This document shows positions 1-8,917 of a stretch of 64,000 bases of DNA, piece by piece. Every line of letters starts with the position of its first letter. Within the stretch, counting starts at the first letter, position 1. Both the position numbers and the translations under genes were made by a program. Below the pieces are notes generated by a model. It searched no databases. It was not told the DNA's origin and saw only the letters and a list, made by a program, of their open reading frames with translations. The stretch lies in contig NZ_JAGIPH010000001.1 of the NCBI RefSeq assembly GCF_017877135.1, positions 124,001-188,000 on the forward strand, written 5' to 3'. This DNA is from Neorhizobium galegae. Lineage in GTDB: Bacteria > Pseudomonadota > Alphaproteobacteria > Rhizobiales > Rhizobiaceae.

Positions 1-2305
1 TTGCCAGAAGCTCGAAAATGTTCTTCGCCTGCGGCTTCGACACGCCGTTCTTGACGGCGCCATCGATGAAGCGCTCGCTCTGCTGGTCCATCTCCGCCTT
101 GATCTTCTTGCCCATGGCGCGGCGCAGAAGATCGGCTTCGCCAAGCGAATAGCCGGACAGGACCTGGGCGATCTGCATCACCTGTTCCTGGTAGACGATG
201 ACGCCCTGCGTTTCCTTCAGGAGATAATCGATCGTCGGATGAACCGATTCGATCTCTTCCTCGCCGTGCTTGCGGGCGTTGTAGGTCGGAATGTTTTCCA
301 TCGGGCCGGGCCGATAGAGCGCGACCAGCGCAATGATGTCCTCGATGCAGTCCGGCTTCATGCCGAGCAGCGCCTTGCGCATGCCGACACTTTCCACCTG
401 GAACACGCCGATGGTTTCACCGCGCGACAGCATCTCGTAGGTCTTTTGGTCGTCGAGCGGGATGGTGGCGAGATCGACGTGGATGTTGCGCTTGGCAACG
501 AAATCCACCGCCGTCTTCAACACCGTCAGCGTCTTAAGGCCGAGAAAGTCGAATTTGACGAGGCCGGCCTGCTCGACCCATTTCATGTTGAACTGCGTGA
601 CCGGCATGTCCGAGCGCGGATCGCGGTACATCGGCACCAGTTTCGACAGCGGACGGTCACCGATCACGATACCGGCGGCGTGGGTGGAAGCGTGGCGGTA
701 AAGCCCCTCGATCTTCTGGGCGATATCGAGAAGACGGGCAACGACCGGCTCGCGGTCTGCCTCCTCCTGCAGCTTCGGCTCCTCCTCGATCGCCTTCGAC
801 AGCGGCGTCGGATTGGCCGGGTTGTTGGGCACGAGCTTGCAGATCTTGTCGACCTGGCCATAGGGCATTTCGAGCACGCGACCGACGTCGCGCAGCGCCG
901 CGCGGGCCTGCAGCGATCCAAACGTGATGATCTGCGCCACCTGCTCGCGTCCATACTTCTGCTGCACGTAACGGATCACCTCTTCGCGGCGATCCTGGCA
1001 GAAGTCGATGTCGAAGTCGGGCATCGACACGCGTTCCGGATTGAGGAAGCGTTCGAAGAGCAGCGAGAAGCGCAGCGGATCGACATCGGTGATGGTGAGC
1101 GCGTAGGCAACGAGCGAGCCGGCACCCGAGCCGCGGCCCGGCCCGACGGGAATATCGTGCTGCTTTGCCCACTTGATGAAGTCGGACACGATCAGGAAGT
1201 AACCGGGAAACTTCATCCGCTCGATGACCGACAGCTCGAAATCGAGCCGCTCACGATATTGCTCCTCCGTATAGCCCGGCGCCATGCCAAGCGCCTTCAA
1301 CCGGTTTTCGAGACCTTCGATGGACTGGCGGCGCAGCTCCGACGATTCGGCACGTTCTGCCTCTTCGGCATCATCGGTGGCGCCGGTAAAGCGCGGCAGG
1401 ATCGGCTTTCGCGTCTTCAGCACAAAGGAACAGCGACGGGCGATCTCGATCGTGTTGTCGAGCGCTTCCGGCAGGTCAGCAAACAGCTTTGCCATTTCGG
1501 CGCGGCTTTTGAGATAATGGTCCGGCGTCAGGCGAAAGCGGCTGTCATCGGAGACGATGGCATTGTGCGCCACCGCCATCAGCGCATCATGGGCATCATA
1601 ATCGGACTTGGCCGGAAAGAAGGCCTCGTTGGTGGCAACGATCGGCACGTCATGGGCATAGGCAAGATCGAGCAGCCTGCGCTCGTGGCGGCGGTCGTAA
1701 TTGCCGTGGCGCTGCAACTCGACATAGAGCCTGTCGCCGAAGACGGCGCGCAGGCGCAGCAGCCGCTGTTCGGCCTGCGCCCGGTGGCCATCCTTCAGCA
1801 GCGGATCGATCGGGCCGGAGGCGGAACCGGTGAGCGCAATGATACCCTCCGCACCGCCCTCCTCCAGCCAGGACAGGCGGATATGCACCGCTTGGTTGCC
1901 GCCCTCGCCGCCGAGATAAGCGCGGCTGACGAGATCGACCAGACGCTCGTAACCGATGGCATTGGAGGCCAGAAGCACGAGCGACGGCAGCTTGACGAGG
2001 CCATGGTTCGGCCCACCGCGCTTTTCGTCGCCCTGGTCCTCCATGTCGATGGAGACCTGGCAGCCTATGATCGGCTGGATGCCATCTCCAACCGCCTTTT
2101 CGGAAAATTCGAGCGCAACGAAGAGATTGTTGGTGTCGGTAATGGCAATCGCCGGCTGGCTGTCAGAGGTTGCCTTGCCGAGGATCTTTTTGAGCGGCAG
2201 CGCGCCCTCGAGAAGCGAGAAGGCCGAATGCACCCGCAGATGCACGAACTGCGGCGTTGTCTCCGCCTGCCCGCCCGTTTCCGTCATTGCGCCCAAGTCC
2301 GCCAT
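1..2305 (-). CDS. dnaE: DNA polymerase III alpha subunit (partial, C-terminus outside window)
   Basis: Catalytic subunit of the replicative polymerase. The visible part is about the first 768 residues of a protein that normally has about 1,165; it runs off the left edge. The N-terminal PHP domain begins with LRVHSAFSLLEG, and the palm carries the acidic motif PDFDIDFCQDRR, which supplies two metal-binding aspartates, preceded by the glycine-rich GPGRGSGAGSLVAYAL. The downstream FQVESVGMRKALLGMKP and RPGPMENIP segments are also typical. The start is either ATG 2305 (MADLGAMTET) or ATG 2287 (MTETG); neither has a strong Shine-Dalgarno sequence. It is the last gene of a minus-strand housekeeping block that begins at the nuo operon. 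Confidence 0.97.
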   Translation of the reverse strand, partial: MADLGAMTETGGQAETTPQFVHLRVHSAFSLLEGALPLKKILGKATSDSQPAIAITDTNNLFVALEFSEKAVGDGIQPIIGCQVSIDMEDQGDEKRGGPNHGLVKLPSLVLLASNAIGYERLVDLVSRAYLGGEGGNQAVHIRLSWLEEGGAEGIIALTGSASGPIDPLLKDGHRAQAEQRLLRLRAVFGDRLYVELQRHGNYDRRHERRLLDLAYAHDVPIVATNEAFFPAKSDYDAHDALMAVAHNAIVSDDSRFRLTPDHYLKSRAEMAKLFADLPEALDNTIEIARRCSFVLKTRKPILPRFTGATDDAEEAERAESSELRRQSIEGLENRLKALGMAPGYTEEQYRERLDFELSVIERMKFPGYFLIVSDFIKWAKQHDIPVGPGRGSGAGSLVAYALTITDVDPLRFSLLFERFLNPERVSMPDFDIDFCQDRREEVIRYVQQKYGREQVAQIITFGSLQARAALRDVGRVLEMPYGQVDKICKLVPNNPANPTPLSKAIEEEPKLQEEADREPVVARLLDIAQKIEGLYRHASTHAAGIVIGDRPLSKLVPMYRDPRSDMPVTQFNMKWVEQAGLVKFDFLGLKTLTVLKTAVDFVAKRNIHVDLATIPLDDQKTYEMLSRGETIGVFQVESVGMRKALLGMKPDCIEDIIALVALYRPGPMENIPTYNARKHGEEEIESVHPTIDYLLKETQGVIVYQEQVMQIAQVLSGYSLGEADLLRRAMGKKIKAEMDQQSERFIDGAVKNGVSKPQAKNIFELLA

Positions 2306-2403
2306 GTTCTGCCGTCTCGCATTTCTGAATCGGCGCGATTGTCGGGCGGTGGCGTCCAAGAGTCCAGCAAAGCTTCAGACCATCAACGGAAAACGACCTC
2401 TGG

Positions 2404-2490
2404 TTACATCGCCATGACGAGAATGCCGAGGCTTGCGACAAAGGTCATGATGGAGGCGAAGGCTGCGACATCGCGGAGGAAATCAGTCAT
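2404..2490 (-). CDS. 28-residue single-span membrane micro-protein, SidA-like candidate
   Basis: A 28-codon frame begins MTDFLRDVAAF and ends GILVMAM. It has a charged, amphipathic start and one hydrophobic stretch (about residues 9-28), so an inner-membrane peptide with a short cytoplasmic N-terminus is expected. The start is supported by a strong ribosome site (AAAGGGAGA, about 8 nt before the ATG). A TTGACA -35 element and LexA-like boxes lie just upstream. Caulobacter SidA is a 29-residue, LexA-controlled inner-membrane peptide that blocks division through FtsW/FtsN. Size, topology and regulation match that description, but homology is inferred and has not been tested by alignment. The gene lies directly upstream of dnaE on the same strand. 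Confidence 0.6.
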   Translation of the reverse strand: MTDFLRDVAAFASIMTFVASLGILVMAM

Positions 2491-2513
2491 GATAGTGTCT
2501 CCCTTTCCGTTAT

Positions 2514-2549
2514 GTTTTCTATTTGTTCTTATTTTGTTTTCGTTGTCAA
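2514..2549 (-). promoter_or_regulatory. Promoter with overlapping LexA-like (SOS) boxes
   Basis: On the minus strand a perfect -35 TTGACA (2549-2544) is followed after 17 nt by a weak -10 (ACAAAT). The spacer and -10 contain AAAC-N7-GAAC-N7-AAAC: three 4-mers at 11-bp spacing. Each adjacent pair matches 7 of 8 bases of the alphaproteobacterial LexA site GAAC-N7-GAAC. Overlap of the site with the core promoter is the usual arrangement for SOS repression. Confidence 0.5.
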
Positions 2550-2569
2550 CAGCATTTTGTAAACAAGCA

Positions 2570-3268
2570 AAGCGCGATATTTCAAAGATGTATCAGCTTT
2601 TACGGGTGCCGCCTGATGCCAGCCTTCGCGGCGACCGGCAGGCGGACAACGGGTTTTATCCGGGCGGCGTGAACGCCCCCGGTTTCGGATGACAGATGGA
2701 CCGGACGCTGAAAGCTGCCGGATGGGGGGTAGAATTTTTTGACACCTTTCAGCGCCCTGTTCGGCGGTTTTTGCGCGCGCGTGGGGTCCCTCTGCCTGAC
2801 GGAAGTTTTTTAGGTTTTTGCCATCGCCGCACTCCCCTAAGTCGGGAGCGAACAGCGGGCGATGAAACCCAAAAATATCCCGCCCCATGTGTGGCGTACA
2901 GACACGCCCGGCGCGCTTGCTGGGAGATGAAACGGCAAAGCCTGTCCGGGGCCTGCCATTTCCCCCGTATCGCCGGAGGGAGACCAATTTCCGCGAGCCC
3001 GGAGCATGAGGTTTTGCGTCACCCCCTCATTCTCCGCGCCGGCCCCGCATCGCCAAAACGCCTTCTGGTGTATCCTCTGCGAGACGAGGACATTGTAGGT
3101 GAGGGTTTGAGGGGCGAGGACGAGAAAAACGTAACCCTTTGATCTCATTGACGCAGGGCGTCGGGATATCCCCGTTGTGCCCGGCGGCAGGCAGAGACGG
3201 CCGTTTACAACAAGGCCCGCCTCGCCTACTGCAAGGGCCGATAAAACCGCAACAGGCGAGCCCCGAAA
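2570..3268. other. Gene-free stretch, no feature recognised
   Basis: About 700 bp between the micro-ORF promoter and the DUF2026 gene. The open frames here on both strands have no recognisable domain, no good ribosome site and a composition like the rest of the intergenic DNA. No tRNA, terminator or repeat was seen. Confidence 0.4.
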
Positions 3269-3877
3269 ATGTTGATCAAGCAGAGCGACTACCAGCGGAT
3301 CTACCGCGTCATCAACAGCCTGCTGATCAACGAAAATGCCGATCCGGCAAGTGCTGCCATGTATTTTTCGACCTTCGGGGCCTTTATCCTGAAGCAGCAT
3401 TTTGGCGTGAGCGCCACGCCGAAGGGCGGGCTTGCGGCCTATAATCTCGGCGGCACGGTGGTGCTGTTTGCCGATCACCGCGAGGACGGCTTCGTGACCG
3501 GCGCGGGCGAGAATTTCCACTGCTGGGTGGAAGCCGACGGCTGGGTGCTCGATTTCATGGCTCCGGCCTTCCCGCAGCGGGTGGCCGGTCTGTCCGTACC
3601 GTCAAAAATGTTCCAGAAGCCGCTTGCCGCCATGGCAGCCTCGATCAACGAACTGCACCAGTCCGGCGATTTCTTCTACCAGTCGGAGCCTGAGGCGACG
3701 GCCGCCCGTTTTGCCGGCTGGCGCAACCAGGCGATGATCGGCGACCTCGCCACGATCGCCGCGCAATGGTTCCGCAAGGCGCCGAAACAGATGCAAACGG
3801 CGCTTGCCGTCAGCGACCGGGGCGGCGTGAAGCGCAGCATTCCGCTGGTGGGGAACGGGCTTTCCGGCAGTTGGTGA
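3269..3877 (+). CDS. DUF2026 family protein
   Basis: A 202-residue cytosolic protein without signal peptide or membrane span. The start MLIKQSDYQRIYRVINSLL and the central GGLAAYNLGGTVVLFAD and NFHCWVEADGWVLDFMAP segments fit DUF2026, a family of unknown function whose central Cys/His arrangement (HCW, then the DGW...D segment) resembles transglutaminase/papain-like folds. A nucleophile role for Cys93 or its neighbourhood is inference. It is the only plus-strand gene in this part of the window and stands alone, with gene-free DNA upstream and palindromic repeats downstream. Confidence 0.7.
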   Translation: MLIKQSDYQRIYRVINSLLINENADPASAAMYFSTFGAFILKQHFGVSATPKGGLAAYNLGGTVVLFADHREDGFVTGAGENFHCWVEADGWVLDFMAPAFPQRVAGLSVPSKMFQKPLAAMAASINELHQSGDFFYQSEPEATAARFAGWRNQAMIGDLATIAAQWFRKAPKQMQTALAVSDRGGVKRSIPLVGNGLSGSW

Positions 3878-3898
3878 GGTTGGGCGGCTGGGGCAATA

Positions 3899-3944
3899 AA
3901 GACCCTCTCTGGCCTGCCGGCCATCTCCCCCACAAGGGGGGAGA
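3899..3944. repeat. Rhizobial palindromic intergenic repeat (RIME-like), left copy
   Basis: Contains the core TCTCCCCCACAAGGGGGGAGA flanked by the CTGCCGG motif common in rhizobial intergenic mosaic elements. It is repeated in inverted orientation at 4055-4098 with a few mismatches. It lies downstream of the DUF2026 gene and may fold as a hairpin in the transcript. Confidence 0.7.
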
Positions 3945-4054
3945 ACCGCAGAACGGGAACCGTGTTGTGCTCAAAGTGGCTGTCCATTCGCGATGGCTAG
4001 CGATAGGGCAACATCAACTAGCCGGTGCTGGGCTGCGTAATCAACCTCCTGCGG

Positions 4055-4098
4055 TCTCCCCCCTTGTGGGGGAGATGGCGGCAGCCAGAGGGGGTCTT
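4055..4098. repeat. Rhizobial palindromic intergenic repeat (RIME-like), right inverted copy
   Basis: Near-complete reverse complement of 3899-3944, with differences only in the GGCCGGCAGG segment and a single G/A change. The two copies enclose about 110 bp of non-coding DNA and sit just before the lolD stop codon, so they separate the convergent DUF2026 and lolD genes. Confidence 0.7.
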
Positions 4099-4148
4099 GT
4101 CCGCAAAAATCCAGAGACGGCCTTACTTCAAAGCCCCAACGCCCCGTC

Positions 4149-4832
4149 TCAGAACTCGACGATCTTGCCGCCATCGATGGTGACACGGCGGTCCATGCGG
4201 GCGGCGAGGTCGTGGTTGTGGGTGGCGATGAGGGCGGCAAGGCCGGATTGGCGCACCAGCGCCTCCAGCGCATCAAAGACGTAGGATGCGGTTTCCGGAT
4301 CGAGATTGCCGGTCGGTTCGTCGGCCAGAAGCACCAGCGGCGCATTGGCAACGGCGCGGGCAATCGCCACGCGCTGCTGCTCGCCGCCCGACAGTTCCGA
4401 CGGACGGTGCGAAGCGCGGTGGCCGATGCGCATGTAATCGAGGAGCTGGGCAGCCCGCTCCTGCGCTTCCTTTTTCGAAAGCCCGCCGATCAGCTGCGGC
4501 ATCATGATGTTTTCAAGCGCTGAAAACTCCGGCAGTAGATGGTGGAACTGGTAGACGAAGCCGATATCGCCGCGGCGGATCGCCGTGCGGCGCTCATCCG
4601 GCAGATTGCCGCAGCTTTCGCCATTGATGAAGATTTCGCCTGCATCGGGATGTTCGAGCAGGCCGGCCAGATGCAGAAGCGTCGACTTGCCGGTGCCTGA
4701 TGGGGCGACCAGCGCGACGATCTCGCCGGCGCGCAGCTCGAAATCCGCCCCCTTCAGGATCGACAGCACGGTATCGCCCTGACCATAATGACGGTCGACG
4801 CCGGAGAGCTTCAGAACTGTTTTGCGTGCCAT
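4149..4832 (-). CDS. lolD: Lipoprotein-releasing ABC transporter, ATP-binding subunit
   Basis: A 227-residue ATPase that drives extraction of outer-membrane lipoproteins from the inner membrane with the LolC/E permease encoded immediately upstream. The Walker A is APSGTGKST (residues 43-51), the Q-loop lies in VYQFHHLL, the signature is LSGGEQQR (147-154), the Walker B is [13 protein letters not shown] and the H-loop is ATHNHD. The first Walker A glycine is alanine, probably a clade trait rather than a defect. The ATG at 4832 is chosen because it lies 16 nt after the permease stop and follows AGGAT. The stop is 50 bp from the palindromic repeat. Confidence 0.96.
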   Translation of the reverse strand: MARKTVLKLSGVDRHYGQGDTVLSILKGADFELRAGEIVALVAPSGTGKSTLLHLAGLLEHPDAGEIFINGESCGNLPDERRTAIRRGDIGFVYQFHHLLPEFSALENIMMPQLIGGLSKKEAQERAAQLLDYMRIGHRASHRPSELSGGEQQRVAIARAVANAPLVLLADEPTGNLDPETASYVFDALEALVRQSGLAALIATHNHDLAARMDRRVTIDGGKIVEF

Positions 4833-4848
4833 GGATTTAAACGGGATC

Positions 4849-6159
4849 CTATTCGTAACGCAGCGCCTGCACCGGATCGAGCCGGGAGGCCCGCCATGCG
4901 GGGAAGATGGTCGCAATGAACGACAGGACAAGGGCCATGATGACGACGGTGACGGTTTCGCCAAGGCTCATTTCGGCCGGCAGCTGGCTTAAGAAATAAA
5001 GCTCCGGGTCAAACAGCACCGTCCCGGAGATCCAGGAGAAGAACTGCCGGATCGATTCGATGTTGAGGCAGACGAGCACGCCGAGCACCACGCCGGCAAT
5101 CGTGCCGACAATGCCGATGGCCGCCCCGGTCATGAAGAAGATGCGCATGATGGCACCGGCAGAGGCGCCCATGGTGCGCAGGATGGCGATATCGCTGCCC
5201 TTGTCCTTCACCAACATGATGAGGCCGGAAATGATGTTGAGGGCCGCCACCAAGACGATCAGGGTGAGGATCATGAACATCACGTTGCGCTCCACCTGAA
5301 GGGCAGAGAAGAAGGTCTGGTTGCGCTGGCGCCAGTCGGTGATGAAGATCTGCCGTCCGGCCGCCTCCTCGACCTTGGGACGCAGCTCATCGACCGATTC
5401 CGGATGCTCGAGGAACAGCTCGATCGACTGCACGAGGCCATCGGCATTGAAATAGGCCTGCGCTTCGGCAAGTGGCATATAGACGATAGAGGCATCATAT
5501 TCCGACATGCCGATCTCGAAGATCCCGGAGATGACATAGGACTTGACGCGCGGGCTGACGCCCATCGGCGTCACATCGCCTTCGGGAGAGACGAGCGTGA
5601 TGCGGTCGCCGGCGGCAAGGCCGAGCGAGGCGGCAAGCCGCGACCCGACGAGCACGCCGTCGCCCGTGGCAAAGCCGGTGAGATCGCCCGAGCGGATATT
5701 GCCCGAGACTTCCTTCAGCTTTTCGAGATCTTCCGATCGGATGCCGCGCACCAGCGCGCCGGAACCGGCGCCCTGCTTGCCGGATGCCAGCGCCTGCCCC
5801 TCCACCAGCGGCAGCGCCATGGTGACGCCCGGAATGGCGGAGAAGCGCTTGGCGAGATCGGCATAATCATTGAGCGGCTGATCGATCGGCTGAATGATCA
5901 TATGGCCATTGATGCCGAGGATGCGGGAGATGAGTTCCGTGCGAAAGCCGTTCATCACCGCCATGACGATGATGAGGGTGGCGACCCCCAGCATGATGCC
6001 GACGAAGGAAAAGCCGGCAATGACGGAAATGAACGCCTCCTTGCGGCGCGAGCGCAGGTAGCGCCAGGCCACCATGCGCTCAAAAGCCGAAAAGGGCCCG
6101 GCGGAGGGAATGACATCCGCCTGCTTTACCGTTTCGGTCACCTTTGCGGCCTTGGCCAT
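4849..6159 (-). CDS. Lipoprotein-releasing ABC transporter permease LolC/LolE family
   Basis: A 436-residue inner-membrane permease with one N-terminal span (about residues 40-65, [19 protein letters not shown]), a large periplasmic MacB-like domain and three C-terminal spans of the FtsX type. A single permease gene is present, so it probably forms a homodimer (LolF-like) instead of a LolC-LolE heterodimer; this is inference from the locus. The ATG at 6159 is favoured by AGGAG five nt upstream; a GTG at 6165 is in frame. Translation continues into lolD after 16 nt, and proS lies upstream on the same strand. Confidence 0.93.
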   Translation of the reverse strand: MAKAAKVTETVKQADVIPSAGPFSAFERMVAWRYLRSRRKEAFISVIAGFSFVGIMLGVATLIIVMAVMNGFRTELISRILGINGHMIIQPIDQPLNDYADLAKRFSAIPGVTMALPLVEGQALASGKQGAGSGALVRGIRSEDLEKLKEVSGNIRSGDLTGFATGDGVLVGSRLAASLGLAAGDRITLVSPEGDVTPMGVSPRVKSYVISGIFEIGMSEYDASIVYMPLAEAQAYFNADGLVQSIELFLEHPESVDELRPKVEEAAGRQIFITDWRQRNQTFFSALQVERNVMFMILTLIVLVAALNIISGLIMLVKDKGSDIAILRTMGASAGAIMRIFFMTGAAIGIVGTIAGVVLGVLVCLNIESIRQFFSWISGTVLFDPELYFLSQLPAEMSLGETVTVVIMALVLSFIATIFPAWRASRLDPVQALRYE

Positions 6160-6206
6160 TGTCACTCCTGTCGCTCCCGCCTCAAGGCGGTGTTGTCGTC
6201 CTGGCC

Positions 6207-7532
6207 TCAGGCCGCCGTCAGGCGGTTGAGGGCTGCTTCGACGGTCATCGTCTCGCGCGCGCCGGTCTTGCGGTCCTTGACCTCCACCTCGCCGGTGGCG
6301 GCCGAACGGGGCCCGACGATCAGCTGCACCGGCAGACCGATGAGGTCTGCGGTTGCGAACTTCGTGCCGGCGCGATCATCCGTATCGTCGTAAAGCACGT
6401 CGAGCCCGGCTTTTGTGAGGCCGGCATAAAGTTCGGCGCAGACGCGGTCGCAGGCTTCGTCGCCGGGCTTCATGGTGATCAGCATGGCATCGAACGGGGC
6501 AACCGATTGCGGCCAGATGATTCCGTTCTCGTCATGCGAGGCTTCGATGATGGCGGGAACAAGGCGGGTCGGGCCAATGCCGTAGGATCCCATGTGGACA
6601 AGATGTTCCTTGCCGTCCGGACCCTGCACCTTGGCGCCCATCGGCTCGGAATATTTCGTGCCGAAATAGAAGATGTGGCCCACTTCGATGCCGCGCGCCG
6701 ACAGGCGATCGCCTTCGGGGATGGCGGCAAATGCATCGGCATCGTGCATCTCGGAGGTGGCGGCATAGACCGAGGTCCATTTGTCGAAGATCGCCTGCAG
6801 GCCGGCGACATCGTCGAAATCGGTGTTTTCCGACGGGATCTCGAACTCGGTGAAACTTCTGTGGGAAAACACTTCCGATTCGCCCGTATCGGCCAGAATG
6901 ATGAATTCATGGCTGTGATTGCCGCCGATCGGGCCGGTGTCGGCGCGCATGGGGATGGCGCGCACGCCAAGGCGGGCGAAGGTGCGCAGATAGGCCACGA
7001 ACATTTTGTTATAGGAATGCAGCGCGCCTTCCTTGGTGAGATCGAAGGAATAGGCATCCTTCATCAGGAATTCGCGCGAGCGCATGGTGCCGAAGCGCGG
7101 ACGGATCTCGTCGCGGAACTTCAGCTGGATATGGTAGAGGTTGAGCGGCAGGTTCTTGTAGGACTTGACCGACGAGCGGAAAATGTCGGTGATCATTTCC
7201 TCGTTGGTGGGACCGTAGAGCATGGGGCGCTCCTGGCGGTCCTTGATGCGCAGCATTTCCTTGCCGTAATCGTCGTAACGGCCGCTTTCCTGCCACAGCT
7301 CCGCCGATTGCAGCGTCGGCATCGACAGCTCGATGGCGCCGGCGCGGTTCTGCTCTTCGCGAACGATCTTGTTGACCTTGTCGAGCACCCGCTTGCCGAG
7401 CGGAAGCCACGAATAGATGCCCTGGCTCTGCTGGCGGATCATGCCCGCCCGCAGCATCAGGCGGTGCGAGACGATTTCCGCTTCCTTGGGATTTTCCTTC
7501 AGGATCGGCATGAAATAGCGGGATAGACGCAT
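6207..7532 (-). CDS. proS: Prolyl-tRNA synthetase, short alphaproteobacterial type
   Basis: A 441-residue class II aminoacyl-tRNA synthetase that charges tRNA-Pro in the cytosol. The class II core is clear ([33 protein letters not shown] as motif 2, [16 protein letters not shown] as motif 3), with a C-terminal anticodon-binding domain ending in AALNRLTAA. The large editing (INS) domain of the E. coli-type enzyme (about 570 residues) is absent between motifs 2 and 3, which is normal for this clade. The ATG at 7532 is preferred over the GTG one codon upstream because it matches the usual MRLSRYF start. Confidence 0.97.
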   Translation of the reverse strand: MRLSRYFMPILKENPKEAEIVSHRLMLRAGMIRQQSQGIYSWLPLGKRVLDKVNKIVREEQNRAGAIELSMPTLQSAELWQESGRYDDYGKEMLRIKDRQERPMLYGPTNEEMITDIFRSSVKSYKNLPLNLYHIQLKFRDEIRPRFGTMRSREFLMKDAYSFDLTKEGALHSYNKMFVAYLRTFARLGVRAIPMRADTGPIGGNHSHEFIILADTGESEVFSHRSFTEFEIPSENTDFDDVAGLQAIFDKWTSVYAATSEMHDADAFAAIPEGDRLSARGIEVGHIFYFGTKYSEPMGAKVQGPDGKEHLVHMGSYGIGPTRLVPAIIEASHDENGIIWPQSVAPFDAMLITMKPGDEACDRVCAELYAGLTKAGLDVLYDDTDDRAGTKFATADLIGLPVQLIVGPRSAATGEVEVKDRKTGARETMTVEAALNRLTAA

Positions 7533-7779
7533 CACGGGTTCCGGGTTCTGGGGCCGTTCCTAAAGGCTTCAGGAATCGGCGCATGACTGGATGATAATGG
7601 GCTGGCTTCATAGCGGTTTCGCGGCTGCAAGGGAACCCGCATCGTGGGACCCCACAACCGCCAATCAAATCAGCTCAGCTGTCGGCCGCCCCGATTGCGC
7701 CACGAATGTGACAAGGGGACATTTATTTTCGTCAACAGAATAATTTTAGCAAAGTGTAGCAAAACTGCCAAAAATCCTA

Positions 7780-7808
7780 GTGACAAAGCCCAAACGTTAA
7801 GCTAACTT
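7780..7808 (+). promoter_or_regulatory. Sigma-70 type promoter of candidate small RNA
   Basis: GTGACA (-35), a 17-nt spacer and TAACTT (-10; read as CTAACT against the rhizobial CTATAT form). Transcription would begin near 7815. The region just upstream is AT-rich compared with the surroundings, and no plus-strand coding gene follows. Confidence 0.45.
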
Positions 7809-7814
7809 CGGCTC

Positions 7815-7958
7815 ATAAAAGAGGCAGGGAGTTCAAATTTCTGCCATTCGCGGTCAAGTCTTGGGAGGATCAGATCTTAGGCGCGCATGCACGCTGCCCC
7901 GGCAACGGTTAAGGATCACGCGACATTTAAACAAGGCTGCAAAGCCTTGTTTTTTTTT
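7815..7958 (+). ncRNA. Candidate trans-acting small RNA, about 143 nt
   Basis: The predicted transcript runs from the promoter at 7780-7808 to a strong terminator. Three hairpins can be drawn: GGCAGGGA pairing with TTTCTGCC (about 7823-7845), GGCGCG pairing with CGCTGCC with one bulge (about 7879-7897), and the terminator stem. No open frame with a ribosome site fits inside. It is antisense to nothing, since it occupies the gap between proS and the DUF1467 gene. Size and architecture are like the alpha-r small RNAs of rhizobia, but I cannot assign it to a named family. Confidence 0.5.
7931..7958 (+). terminator. Rho-independent terminator of the candidate small RNA
   Basis: A perfect 8-bp stem, ACAAGGCT / AGCCTTGT, with a GCAA loop is followed by eight T residues on the plus strand. 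The minus strand lacks a T-run after the stem, so the terminator serves plus-strand transcription only. Confidence 0.85.
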
Positions 7959-8002
7959 GATTATCACAAACCCGACCGAGTGATAGATCAGGCTTTCCGC
8001 TC

Positions 8003-8278
8003 TCAGGTGCGGCCGAAATCGGGAACGATGCGCGGCAGCGAATTCATCGAAAATCCGAAATAGGTCGAAGCCAGATACCAGGCGCCATAAATGAGCGCCG
8101 AGGCAATCGTGGTCATCAGCACCACGCGCCCGCCGCGAAAGCGCGCCGGCGCACTTTCCACCGTTCCAAGCACCACGTCCTGCTCATCGCCCTGCGTGCG
8201 AAGGCCAATCGGCAGTATGGCGAACAGCGTGATCCACCAGATGACGAAATAGACTGCGAAGGCCGATAGGAACTGCAT
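8003..8278 (-). CDS. DUF1467 family small membrane protein
   Basis: A 91-residue protein with two predicted membrane spans: residues 4-22 (LSAFAVYFVIWWITLFAIL) and about 50-70 (VVLMTTIASALIYGAWYL). The loop PIGLRTQGDEQDVVLGTVESAPA between them is the conserved part of DUF1467, a family of unknown function. The start at 8278 is supported by GGAG 11 nt upstream and by the family's usual start. It lies between mce and proS, its usual position in rhizobia. Confidence 0.85.
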   Translation of the reverse strand: MQFLSAFAVYFVIWWITLFAILPIGLRTQGDEQDVVLGTVESAPARFRGGRVVLMTTIASALIYGAWYLASTYFGFSMNSLPRIVPDFGRT

Positions 8279-8422
8279 TTTTCTGAAATCTCCTGCCCGG
8301 GCGATCTGTAGCATGAGGCACACAGACGGCGAAAGAGCGGATGGGTGGACGTGGTGTCACAGCTGCGTCAGTCTCCGCCGGATGCGGCCACACCTTGGGG
8401 TGAGGCCTTCCCTTGCGTGAGG

Positions 8423-8827
8423 TCACACCTCTTCGAGTTCCACCAGCGTGCCCAGGAAATCCTTGGGATGCAGGAAGAGCACCGGCTTGCCATGGGCGCC
8501 GATCTTCGGGTTTCCATCGCCGAGCACGCGGGCGCCGGCGGCCACCAGCTGGTCGCGGGCGGCCAGAATGTCGGCCACCTCGTAGCAGATATGGTGCATG
8601 CCGCCGGCTGGGTTCTTGGCGATGAAACCGGCGATCGAGGATTGGTCGCCGAGCGGTTCCAGGAGCTCCACCTTGGTATTGTCGAGCTCGACAAAGACGA
8701 CGGTCACGCCATGCTCCGGCAGCGCCTGTGCCTGCGAGACGCGAGCGCCCAGCGTATCGCGATAGACGGTGGTGGCAGCCGCCAGATCCGGGACGGCGAT
8801 GGCAATGTGATTGACGCGGCCGAGCAT
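8423..8827 (-). CDS. mce: Methylmalonyl-CoA epimerase
   Basis: A 134-residue VOC-fold enzyme that interconverts (R)- and (S)-methylmalonyl-CoA in propionyl-CoA catabolism. Two VOC repeats are visible: RVNHIAIAVPDL at the start and GGMHHICYEVADI in the middle. Metal ligands of the family (His in NHIAIAV, His in MHHICYEV, Glu in LVELEEV) are present, and KPVLFLHPKDFLGTLVE is the typical C-terminal signature. It is cytosolic and forms a dimer in known members. It sits between the RNase J and DUF1467 genes on the same strand. Confidence 0.93.
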   Translation of the reverse strand: MLGRVNHIAIAVPDLAAATTVYRDTLGARVSQAQALPEHGVTVVFVELDNTKVELLEPLGDQSSIAGFIAKNPAGGMHHICYEVADILAARDQLVAAGARVLGDGNPKIGAHGKPVLFLHPKDFLGTLVELEEV

Positions 8828-8917
8828 GGTGTTTTTCCTACAATCCTTTGGTCGAGGCGTTGGAGTACGACCAGTCCAAGGCTGGCCCCCTGGCCTTGCA
8901 AGGTCAAGTCAACAGCA

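Noticed and set aside
2837..3520. 227-codon minus-strand frame in the gap before and overlapping the DUF2026 gene
   Set aside because: It overlaps a recognisable gene on the other strand, has no ribosome site and no recognisable domain.
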